Shown here piece by piece: positions 54,501-64,000 of a stretch of DNA of 64,000 bases. The position numbers and the translations under genes were made by a program. The DNA comes from Microplitis mediator. Lineage: Eukaryota; Arthropoda; Insecta; Hymenoptera; Braconidae. The stretch covers positions 16,119,582 through 16,183,581 of the forward strand of contig NC_079974.1 in the NCBI RefSeq assembly GCF_029852145.1, read 5' to 3'. The notes beneath the pieces are model-generated. The model was not told where the DNA came from, made no database searches, and saw only the letters and a list, made by a program, of their open reading frames with translations. Numbering within the stretch: the first letter of the stretch is position 1; each line of letters starts with the position of its first letter.

Positions 54501-57500
54501 GAGCCATCTTCACGACATCCTTCCGCGTGTCCAAGTTCCTATGCCGTTTCTCTTCAACATTGCACTTTTATATCTAGGTCACAGCGGCAAAGTAGTATAT
54601 TATATCTATCTAACAGTGGATATAAACTTACTCGGCTTTCATGTGTTACCTATTTTTATTTTCAATGATAATAAAAGCACAAAAAATAATAATAATAATA
54701 ATAAATGGATAGAAAGCAGAGCGGAAACGTCGAGTCTTCGATTGCAGCCTATATCAAACGTTAGTAAAAGTAAAAAATAATGTACATATATATATAAATA
54801 TAAAAGACTTGAGAATTTCATCGACGAACGTTCTTTTATATTTCTTTTTTTTTTTCTTTTTTGTTAATAATACAGCACTCAGTAGTCGTTGGATGTGTAT
54901 TTGTACATGTGTAGGTCACAAAGTCTTGTGTCTTAAAGCATTGAGTCGGGCAATTTACTGTGCAATAGACGTAACGAGAAGCATCGTCGGCTTGGTTTGG
55001 GGTACTCGATAATCAAAGCGAGACCAAAAGAGTGAGAAGAGGGATCGATCGAGCTCACTCCTGACGAGGGTGGCGGTTGGATAAAAAAAAAAAAAAAAAA
55101 GACTATAAAGACCAAGAAAAAGTAAAAGAAGAACGGATGTCCTATAGCCGCAATTCTAACGGAGATAAAGCCGAATGCTGAATAGACGAAACCTGAACGT
55201 TGGACCAAGGCTTCAAGTCATCATGTCACGATATATATGTACCTATACCTCTATATATATACATATCATTTATGTTGGTAACCATTTGCGAGTGCCAGTA
55301 GATAGCCAGTCGTATTTACGTTATCTCCGGAATTCCATGACGTTTTATGCGTCGTGGATATACCGTAGTAATGTATATAACTATGTTGTATATGTGTATG
55401 TGTATACATATATATATATATATATATATATCGTCTATTTTGTTGGGGAGATAGAAAAGGACAAGGAATATGTTGTATAGAGTCGTCGCGACGCGCAGTC
55501 GTCGACGTAGACGTACATTATTGATTGCTTGAGCAGCGCCAAGCAAAACGTGCTAGGACACAGAAGGCCGTACCCTACTCATTTAATACACCCTCGTGTT
55601 CTTCGATAAATTACGCCTCTTCAACCCTCTTCAGCTTGCTCACTCTCTGACGCTATCTTTCTCTCGCCAATACACTACATAAAAAATATAAATACGTCAG
55701 GCTTTTACCTGTCACCTTTTGACGTGTTTGTGCCCACGAGTTTACTTATCATTGTCATATTGTCCATATACTTTGTGCCTTTTTATATTTAATTTATTTA
55801 GTTTTTTCTTAAATGCAAGGGCTACTGAAGTAAGCTAAGTTATTTACAAAGATATAGAACTACCTTTCAGATGTTTGGGACAGCACACAAACTCCACACC
55901 GGAGAAGAGAGATATTCCGCAAGGCAATAGCATCGCAAAACTCCGTAAATTCATGTTTCTCTCTCGACATGTGTCTGCTGCCGTCGAGTTCCACCTAGAG
56001 TCATAAACAAATATACATGACTATGTACTTAATCTTGTAAAATGATCTTTAACGTAGTTATAATATGCATGTATATGTCACGTCATTTTTATTGACTTAT
56101 AATTCAAGTATAAATTCACTTGGTAGACATTTTTTTTTTTTTTTTTTTTTTTTGAAACAGAAAGTGATTTTTAAAGATCGAATTTAAAGAGTTAAAAAGT
56201 ATTTAATTAAAATAATTAACTTCATCGAGTCTTACCTGTGAGACTCCCAGCATTTGGTGTGATTGTGTAAGTGATCAAAGAGACATCCTTCTGGTACAAG
56301 AAGAGCGTCACTCTGGAAAGGTCCCTCTGTGATTAAAAAAAATAAAAAAAATTGATTAAAATTTCTATATTTAACATCTTTTCTTTGATTCTTATCATTA
56401 TTATTATTACTAAATATTACTTATGAGTCACTTGAGGTTATTCACCTCTTTTACATCAATTAATGCAATTCTATCGATTTAAATATTAAACCGTATAATT
56501 TAATACTTTTTTTTAACAAATCAATAAACACGTGTCTGATAAAAAAAAAACTCATAAATAAATTTTCTTGTTGAATTTTTTATTGTGTTATTTTTTATTA
56601 AATTGATCAATAAACCGTAGTCTGGAGTGGTTCAAGATAGACAGTTATATAGATTTATATATTTTCAAGTACCAAGGCATCTGTACGGCTTGACCCATCG
56701 AGACAGTTTGCATTTAGTTCGGCCAGGTTTGCACCAGCCGCCAACTCGTACATAGTGAGACGACTCGACAATATTCGTTATGTCTCTCTTCGGATATGCC
56801 TAAAAATAAAAGTATACATTACTTATGAGTATTGAGATATATAACAGAATACCATCACAAGAGACTAGTAAATTTAACAGATAAGAATTAATAAAAAAGA
56901 AAATATGACAGTTTCATTTTTTTAAATTTTTATTTTAAAATTATTATGAGTACCGCAATTTATTCGCTTGAACTATAGAGAGGATCCGGATTAACAATTC
57001 AAATTTAGTGATCGAAAATGATCGATACAGATTACCAATGTGGGATATACAAGTTGGGGGGATCAAGAAAACCGATCCCAAAACTAAGCAGATTAAAGTG
57101 ATCCTTAGGATGGTAAGCGTTTCTCGCGATTGCATGGACGATTAACGTACAGACCACTGTGGCGGATTCCGGCTCGCTTTTCCGTATAAATGGATTAGCT
57201 AAATCTCGTTCAAGATGATCGTTTGGTATTATACATTTTAGCTATGAATTTTCACTTTAAAATGTCATTATAGTAGTAGTAGAAGTGAAACTACCACTAC
57301 GCTTATTATGTCCACTACTACTACTACTAATACTACTGTAACAACACGTTATATTGTACTATATATAATACTCGTTGAATATATTATTATATTATACGTC
57401 CTCGAGTTGTCGAATGAATATGTATATGAACAATTAAGTTTGTAGGCTCTTCTAATTATTCAACTATTATATGTACTAATTGTTAAGTAATTAAAGTAAA

Positions 57501-58291
57501 TAGAGATCAAACTGTTGGACAATCTTTTACTCATCATCTTATCTTGTGGGCGGTATGCAGTAGAAAAGGATTCGTCCAAATCAATACATATCGTGTATAA
57601 ATCGAACGTTTTACACTTATTTATATGTTATTTTAACATATCGTAAGTGTTAAAAAAGTTACACGCGTATGTGTTACAAGTATCAAATTTTCCAAGATTT
57701 CTTTTGTGATGGTCGAGATTATTTTTAACATATTTTGTGTGTTGATTTGACAGTAACATAAAAAGTGTTACTTTTGTATAAAATAACATTTTTGTGTGTT
57801 AAAAAACCAATCGTTTGCGTCAGTTCAAACAAGATAAATACTGTGTGTTAAATTGACACACGAAAGTGTTAAAAATTCACTCAGAATTTTAACACATGCT
57901 TTTTTTTTACACTTTGATGATTCGTTTTTTACTGTATACTGCTCTCTGTGTTTTAATGATCCTGAAGTTAGCCGACATCTAATAATTTTTGGATTTAAAA
58001 AAAAACGATAAATTATTTAAAAAAAAAATATGTAAAAAATTGCACCTGTAGTTTTTTTCATTTTCTACATGTGCATATTTTTAGTTTTTTTTTTTTTTTT
58101 TTAATTGATTTGTTGAAAAAACAAACCGAAAATTGTTAATTGTCTGCTAACTCGAGATCATATCTTTCATATATTTCGTTAACTCTAAATAATTATTTTT
58201 CTTATTGCTGTTGTTATTATTATAATGACAAGAATTATAATATACAAGAAAAAACGACTGCATAATGAAGTATGATACTACATGAACATCA

Positions 58292-58368
<77 letters not shown>

Positions 58369-58726
58369 GAATTTTAATTGTTGGAGTTTATTTTTAAATA
58401 ATAATGTGTATATTTTAATTTTTTTTTCACCTTCTTGCAGTACTCGAGAATCTCCAGTTTGTCTGTCATGCAGCTTTTTGTGTCCGTTGACGATACCCAT
58501 CGTCCTTGTTCGCCCATATGCTGTGCAAGATACGTCTCACTGGCTTCACAAAGCGTAGCAACCTAGTTTTTTAATGATAAAAAAAAAGTAATATATAAAA
58601 TTCATTAAAATATAGAATAAATACTGTTGTGGATTATGTTCATATATATTTTAGTATTTAATAATTAAATACCTGAGGCTCAGATCTTCCCCCGGCTGGT
58701 GCCAATTCTAGTCTCTCTGACACGGC
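51564..58726 (-). CDS. Appl: Amyloid precursor-like protein (Appl), lacking only its first exon(s)
   Basis: Twelve minus-strand coding exons: 58673-58726, 58431-58562, 56673-56799, 56236-56326, 55864-55994, 53326-53783, 53055-53237, 52861-52932, 52590-52780, 52296-52456, 51917-52191, 51564-51821. All phases fit, giving 710 residues. The E1 region shows VATLCEASETYLAQHM, AYPKRDITNIVESSHY, GGWCKPGRTKCK, FQSDALLVPEGCLFDH and FAMLLPCGISLFSGVEFVCC (growth-factor-like and copper-binding folds, cysteines kept). An acidic Asp/Glu tract follows, then E2 (VMKDWSDLEERYQD, CLQKLLRALHKDRHH, LERYPELSAKIGRLM). After a Gln-rich linker come one transmembrane helix (VYFTLAFVGIALVGAALVAV) and a tail with YENPTYKYF, the NPTY adaptor motif. 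Appl is a neuronal type I membrane protein cleaved by secretases. The signal-peptide exon was not found and probably lies right of the window. Confidence 0.96.
53784..55863 (-). other. Appl: Appl intron between E1 and the acidic region
   Basis: The flanking exons join directly in phase (AAA G|AT AAT), so no coding exon is missing here. About 53900-55700 is visibly less AT-rich than other introns (for example GACGACGCGGCATTTGGGC near 54045 and CGACGCGCAGTCGTCGACG near 55490) and shows no repeat family except a (TA)n tract near 55405-55432. Such a unique, GC-richer intron could contain enhancers or an alternative promoter; nothing shows this directly. Confidence 0.5.
56985..57190. other. GC-richer island in an Appl intron, 5S-like or small ORF
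   Basis: An abrupt GC-richer block in an AT-rich intron. On the plus strand CCGATCCCAAAACTAAGCAG (57072 on) and TTAGGATGGTAAGCG (57105 on) faintly resemble the internal control region of 5S rRNA. On the minus strand the same DNA carries a 63-codon frame from 57135 starting MQSRETLTILRITLICLVLG, which looks like a signal sequence, but no donor joins it in phase to the next Appl exon. Neither reading is secure. Confidence 0.3.
57557..57910 (+). repeat. Dispersed repeat, AAGGATTCGTC type, copy 2
   Basis: Strongly similar and in the same orientation as 8149-8500, some 49 kb away. AACATATTTTGTGTGTT, AAACAAGATAAATACTG and AATTTTAACACA occur in the same order. Located in an Appl intron. Confidence 0.65.
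57956..58161 (+). mobile_element. MITE, family D, in an Appl intron
   Basis: It starts ATGATCCTGAAGTTAGCCGA and ends TTGTCTGCTAACTCGAGATCAT. The interior shows GCACCTGTAGTTTTTT and CATGTGCATATTTTTAG as in the other copies. The target duplication is no longer visible. Confidence 0.65.
58292..58366. repeat. (TA)n microsatellite
   Basis: About 37 uninterrupted TA dinucleotides in an Appl intron, just left of the exon ending at 58431. Long enough to be length-polymorphic and to extrude a cruciform. Confidence 0.95.
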
Positions 58727-59293
58727 CTGTAATCAAATTAAATAATAAATTTAATGAAAAAATATGATTTTATAGGAATTTTATTCTCAATTCATTTTTT
58801 ACGGTTGTAATTAAAATCCTTCAATATTAATAATGTTCAAAGAATTTTCCAGTGTATGAAAAAAATTGAATTTTTTTTTTTTTACGTGTTGCTTAATTAA
58901 AAAGTTAATTAATTAATTCAACGAATGTTATTTAAACATTTAATTTTACTTTGTTAGTTATAATTTAAAAAGTAATACTAAATTTAATATAATTTTATAA
59001 ATATTTTCGCTTACATGATAAATTTATCAAAAAATAAAATAAAATGAAGGTAAATCTACAAAAAAACAATCTTTAGTTTTTAAATAAAATATATGAGACT
59101 AGATTACTGATAATCTATAAAAATATTTAATCAATTTTTTCTCGCTGAATTCAAATCATGATTTTAATTCCTTAAAAAATGGCAGCAATTTTTTTTTAAT
59201 TGTTCAATTTTATTAATTAAAATATTGCCAGTAAACGAATGGGTTAAATATTTCCATTTATTTCTGTTAGAAGTAATCGAATAGTATAAAATA

Positions 59294-59298
<5 letters not shown>

Positions 59299-59378
<80 letters not shown>
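59299..59378. repeat. (TA)n microsatellite
   Basis: About 40 TA dinucleotides in a row in the Appl 5' intron, a second long tract 1 kb from the one at 58292. Confidence 0.95.
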
Positions 59379-59381
<3 letters not shown>

Positions 59382-59894
59382 AGTTAGTGTCAGAATTGCG
59401 TTGTTATAAAAACAAATTGGGGTAAAAAAAAAATATCTTTGCTAGAATATTCAATTAAGAATCAACCGTATTGTTGAACTTCAATTTTTATCTCACTTCT
59501 GATTCCCCTTAATTTTTTAAAAATTGGAATCCTGGCAATTAAATTTTCATCAATACCCCGCCAAAATATGCGGTTTAAAAAAAAACATATATGTGGCAGA
59601 CAATAAACCGTATTTCTGAAGACTAAAACAAATATATATTTATATATTTGTAAAATTTTTCATCAGTTTCGACTAAACATAAATTAATTGGAATTTCTAT
59701 ACAATCATTGTTAAAAATAATAGTGTGGAGAATTAATAACAATTTAGTTAATTATTAAATATTATAAGACATCATTTGTCATAAAAGTAATGACAAGTAA
59801 AGAAAGAATTCACCGCATTCCAATTTATCAATTGTTAGCTTTAATCGAAAAAAAAATATTATTACGACATAATAAATTATTTAATAATAATAGA

Positions 59895-59931
<37 letters not shown>

Positions 59932-60235
59932 CATTTTAAAAGAGTGTGACACGACTTATATTGAACAACGTCAATCACTGAGCGTTACGAGGCGCGTAAA
60001 ATCAATCTTTTTTTATTGGATGAAAAAAAAAATTTTTGTCCATAAAACCTTAATAAAAATGTGAGAAAAAAAAATTGCTTTGACCTTATTTATTTGCAGA
60101 GCTAAATAAAATCACAGCAAACATGATATATTTTGAGCACTTGACAGTAGAATGCTCCTTTAGATTAAATGAATAAAATAAAATAAATTGTGAAAAATTA
60201 AAATAAAATTCTAACGTTTCTACATGACATATTGA

Positions 60236-60590
60236 ATAAAAAATTTGCAGAGTGAACGCAGATTAAATCTGGAGTGAATGCGGAGCGGATTACTGTGTAT
60301 GTATTTAATCCTTGGAGTAAAATTCACTCCGAAGGGGAGTTTATTTTAATATTGAAACTCTGATTCAGAGTGAAATTTACTTCGAAAGGGGTATATTTAA
60401 ATATTCAAATTTCGAATCGAAGTGAATGCGGATTGAAATAAAATCTAGATAACTCCGAAATTACTCCACTGGAAAAACAAACTCTTTGTTTACTCCGTAT
60501 GCAGAGTAATTTTTTCTGATACTCCGGAACTCCGAGTTGAAATAAAATCCGTAATTACTCCGAATTCACTCTCAATTTTTCAGTATTCAA
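60236..60590. mobile_element. Family F palindromic element
   Basis: Left AAATTTGCAGAGTGAACGC, right CCGAATTCACTCTCAATTTT, with GGAGTAAAATTCACTCCGAA forming an inner palindrome. Similar in design to 62597-62921 and 63081-63986. Confidence 0.65.
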
Positions 60591-60702
60591 ATTTTTCTAA
60601 ATTTAAAAATAGAAGATAATTGAAAAATCATTATTTATTTAAAAAAATCAAATATTCAATTATTTGATTAACCATTTGAAGTAATTAATTCTTAATCTAT
60701 TT

Positions 60703-60858
60703 AAGTTAAGAGACCCAGTACCTGATCAGGGAACTAGTAGCCGATCACTCCGTGTATTTGTATATCTATATTTAGTCAAATTTGGTAGATATAGATATAC
60801 AAATACATAAGTGATCGGGTACTAGTTCCCTGATCAAGTACTGGGTCTTTTACCTTAC
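60703..60858. mobile_element. Family H palindrome, intact
   Basis: A near-perfect hairpin of about 155 bp: AGACCCAGTACCTGATCAGG at the left mirrors CCTGATCAAGTACTGGGTCT at the right. GTATTTGTATATCTATAT pairs with its complement around a short AATTTGGTAG loop. Confidence 0.75.
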
Positions 60859-62596
60859 ATTTTTTTTTTTTTTTTTATTAAATAAAATTGATTTTTCGTT
60901 AGATGGTACTTTTAATAAAATATTGATGTACACAAATAGAAAATGTAAAGATTGGCATAGATGTACGACTCTTTTAAATGAAATGTATACACACATAGAG
61001 ATATATATATTTATATACTATATACATTTAGTTCCTTGGAGACGAGAAAGAGTGATTGGGTACACCAAGCGTTTCCCACAGGTCAACCAATGCTACCTAT
61101 ACACCCGACATCGTCTTATCGTTCACAGATTGAAGATAACCCACGCGAGAAATATCTCGGTCTTGCTCTCTGATTCTCTCGAGTTTCACTCAAACGTATC
61201 CCACAACTCTCTAGACACTACTTGTATGAATATTTTCATGTGTATATTACCACTTACATTACATGTACTACACATACTACTTATAGTGTCATCGATTTTT
61301 ATGTCTCACATCATTAAATCTCATTGATACAATAAAAAAAGTTACACTATGCAAGAAAATAAATATTCTCTTACTTAAAAAATTTATTTTGAATAATTTA
61401 CTGAAATTAAATATGGATTTTCATAAAAATTATGCACAGAAAAAAGTATTTCTTGCTGCAATAAATTTTTTATCGCCTCAAGAAAATTTTTGTTTTCAAT
61501 TCGTAATGCAAAAAATTTTTTGTGTCGAGAAATCATTTTTTTCTGTGTATACATTTGTAAAAAATCTATACATTAAAAAATACTTTTTTTTATAATTTTC
61601 AATGAAAATTTAATAAATTTGAACTTCAAAATAATTTCTAAAACATCAAAAATTTTCTAAGAAAAAAAATACATTTATGAATCAAAAAATTTTTTAGTTT
61701 AATTGGAGTATTTTTTATTTTTGTTACTGTATACAAATTAAATATCATCAACATATAAATATGAATGAATTTAATTCAAGTTAAGTGAAGTAAAATAAAG
61801 TAAAGAGAACTACATACATAATAAAGAAATAAAGTCAAGTGAAAAGCTTTTCATGAGTTTAAAAAATAAAAAAATAATTTAATTAAAGTACCGTGATATT
61901 GATTATTTTATGTCTCTTGAGGGTTTGCACATTTTAACAATGAGTCACTGACTCTTTCATGTCTTCCATGGGGTCGTGAGTCATTGTGCTTCTGCACATA
62001 AGTGACTACAATACCCATGAAACCTTGTAAAATTAAAAAAAAATTAATAGCAATACTAATAATAAGGATATAATGATAATAAAAAAATTCAAGTAGTTGT
62101 TTAAAGTCTGAGACAAATTATAACCCGGAAGGGGATGAAGTAGTTTAGTGCAAAAAGTAAAGTTTTATTTTATCACGTGTCGATTACGCTATGCTTCTTG
62201 AATCGAATATCACAAGAATAGTTACACAGAATAGAATAGAATAGAAGAGAAGGCCTCAGGACACGTCTACTTGCTACTTGTACTTGGCTTTATTAAAAAC
62301 GTGGTGTGAATTCACAGGACTTCCGGCATAGCGTTAAACGATTCTTTTATATATAATATTATCATATTATTTTTATTAAAAAAATTATAATAGTAATATT
62401 ATTTAATAACGAATAATAATTATAATATTAATAATCGGTTTCTTTATGTCCTTATTAATGAATCTTTATTACTGACCTATTTCCATTATTACGTTTTTAT
62501 TAAAATGAGAAATGAATTTTTAAGATAATACCATTTCTTTTATACTTTAAATAGACAGTTATTAATTAATAAATTTACTATGCAAAATTTATTATT

Positions 62597-63986
62597 ACTG
62601 TAAAAAATTTTCGGAGTAAACGCGAATTAAATCCGGAACGGATGACTATTTATTTATTTGATCCCCTCGGAGTAAAATTTACTCCGAAGGGGAGTTTATT
62701 TTAATATTCAAACTACGAATTAGAGTCAATGCGGATTTAAATAAAATCCAGACCATTTCGAAATCGCTCTGCTGAAAAAACAAATTCTCTAGTTACTCTG
62801 CATCCGGAGTGATTTTTGTAAAAAGTTTTTTGTAAAAACTTCGAAACTCTGAGTGACAAATTGAATTCGGATTTAAATAAAATCCGTAGTTATTCCAATT
62901 TCACTACCAATTTTTATAGTGTAAGATAAAAGACCTAGTACCCGATCAGAGAACTAGTACCCGATCCCTCCATGTATTTATAAATCTGTATTTAGTAAAA
63001 TTTAGATTATATAAATATACAAATACATGAGTGATCGGTTACTAGAGTTCTCTGTTCGGGTCTTGGATCTCTTACCTTACACTGTAAAAAATTTGCGGAG
63101 TGAACGCGGATTAAATTCGGAGTGGATGACTATGTATTTAGTTATTCCCCTTGGAGTAAAATTTACTCCGAAAAGGAATTTATTTTAATATCGAAACTCT
63201 GGTTCAGAGTAAAATTCACTACGAAAGGGAATTCATTTTAATATTAAAACTCTGAATCGGAGCGAATGCGAATTTAAATAAAACCCAGATCACTCCACAG
63301 GAAAAAACTCCCTACCCGAGTCGAAATATTAGACGTAAGTTGAACGTTCTTAACGTTTTGAACGTAAATTGAACTTTTTTAACGTTTTGAAAGTAAATTG
63401 AGCAATTTTTTTGTATTTTGGTTCATAAAAAATTGGTAATTTCATGAGTTATGATTTGAGTTTAATGATCACATTCATTAATTTATTTCAATATTTGTAA
63501 TCACAATTTTCATAACCTTGATATCATAATATATGAGCAGGTATAAATATATAGTGTTAAAGATAGAAGTATGAAACTGAAAAAAATTTTTTTTCAAAAT
63601 ACGAATTTTTTATTTAAGAGCCAGAAAGGCGGACGACAAAATTTTACGGAATTGACGTGATTATACTCCAGGAGTACAAAATCGATGAAAAAAATTTTTT
63701 GGTATGCTTATGTTTTCTTATTTGAAGTATAAATAGGTTTTAGTTTTATGATAAATATGTTTTGAATTTATGATACTCCAATCTCCGTTTTGAATAAGTT
63801 GAAAGCTGTCAAATTGAGTTTTTAATGTCCAAAACGTTCAATTTACGTTCAATTTACGTCTATTATTTCGACTTGGGTATTTACTCCATATGCGAAGTGT
63901 TTTTTTTTAAACTCCGAGTGACGGAGTAGATTTGGATTTAAATAAAATCCTTGATCACTCCGAATTCACTTTCGATTTTTTACAGT
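62597..63986. mobile_element. Composite: family F - family H - family F with a further nested hairpin
   Basis: F copy one is 62597-62921, the H palindrome 62922-63080, F copy two 63081-63986, with no spacer. Both F copies start ACTGTAAAAAATTT then CGGAGT in the same orientation. The second F copy is interrupted at about 63316-63877 by a foldback with ends CCCGAGTCGAAATATTAGAC and TATTATTTCGACTTGGG, rich in AACGTTTTGAACGTAAATTG, with TA on both sides. Confidence 0.65.
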
Positions 63987-64000
63987 GTACAGTTTACAAT

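Larger units (their letters stand above)
58727..64000. other. Appl: Appl 5' intron (upstream of its first visible exon)
   Basis: The exon at 58673-58726 begins at an acceptor (TTACAG|GCC), so transcription comes from further right. No signal-peptide exon is convincing up to 64000. Contents: a (TA)n tract, a 38-T run at 59895-59932, family-F and family-H elements, a GC-richer patch at 61020-61260 and a patch with TGAGTCA words at 61935-61985. Short open frames (for example 60923-61327 plus) lack homology and splice context. Confidence 0.6.

Noticed and set aside
54490..55480. Several 60-100-codon frames in the Appl intron
   Set aside because: No shared frame, no domain, no plausible splice context. 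The flanking Appl exons already join in phase.
58147..58500. 117-codon minus frame spanning part of an Appl exon and a (TA)n tract
   Set aside because: It reads the wrong frame through the 58431-58562 exon and then the microsatellite as Tyr-Ile repeats.
60923..61327. 134-codon plus frame in the Appl 5' intron
   Set aside because: No recognisable domain and no family members known to me. The region is merely less AT-rich, so stops are rarer.
1..64000. Viral or polydnavirus-derived genes, expected if the host is a parasitoid wasp
   Set aside because: No capsid, polymerase, ankyrin, PTP or other such frame is visible; all recognised genes are ordinary animal genes.

Overview
This is a very AT-rich animal nuclear DNA window: spliced genes with short introns and GT/AG junctions, homopolymer and (TA)n runs, and dozens of short inverted-repeat transposable elements. 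The gene set is purely animal (ecdysoneless, Appl, hormone-sensitive lipase, peptide O-xylosyltransferase). Arthropod-type features (a WSC domain in the xylosyltransferase, an Appl-type APP protein, an ecd orthologue) point to an insect. The AT bias and hairpin-element load recall parasitoid wasps such as braconids, but that last step is an impression from memory and not proof.

Layout, left to right. 1-1089: first coding exon of a ZNRF-type RING E3 ligase (minus), the rest lying off the left edge. 1.1-4.0 kb: nested hairpin elements, including one with a tRNA-like segment. 3997-5118: intronless MATH/BTB protein (minus). 5.1-9.3 kb: a nest of transposon remnants with a LINE reverse-transcriptase tail. 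9317-14116: peptide O-xylosyltransferase oxt (minus, 5 coding exons). 16180-18832: ecdysoneless (plus, 3 exons). 19292-23052: ASPSCR1/TUG (minus, 7 exons). 23773-26134: NAA60 (plus, 2 exons). 27717-30853: NUDCD1 (plus, 3 exons). 31166-33979: CMTR1 cap 2'-O-methyltransferase (minus, 2 exons). 34.3-35.3 kb: four tandem MITE copies. 36338-38679: NAA50 (plus, 4 exons). 39493-45085: hormone-sensitive lipase (minus, 7 exons). 45.1-51.5 kb: no gene; repeats, then a long unique AT-rich tract that probably holds the Appl 3' UTR. 51564-58726: amyloid precursor-like Appl (minus, 12 coding exons seen, signal-peptide exon missing). 58.7-64 kb: Appl 5' intron with microsatellites and nested palindromes.

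For the spliced genes I joined exons by hand at GT/AG junctions and checked that the phases add up; each model gives an uninterrupted frame of about family length. The genes form no operon or pathway unit. They are housekeeping or neuronal genes in mixed orientation: divergent pairs oxt/ecd, TUG/NAA60 and CMTR1/NAA50; convergent pairs ecd/TUG, NUDCD1/CMTR1 and NAA50/HSL. Two N-terminal acetyltransferase genes (NAA60, NAA50) lie about 10 kb apart.

I found no convincing new cellular system. What stands out is the repeat landscape: (i) Mutator-like MITEs with clean 9-bp target duplications; (ii) several hairpin families that share CCC...GGG ends but have unrelated bodies built from short oligomers; (iii) repeated nesting of one hairpin in another; and (iv) an in-frame 153-bp duplication in the N-terminus of CMTR1.
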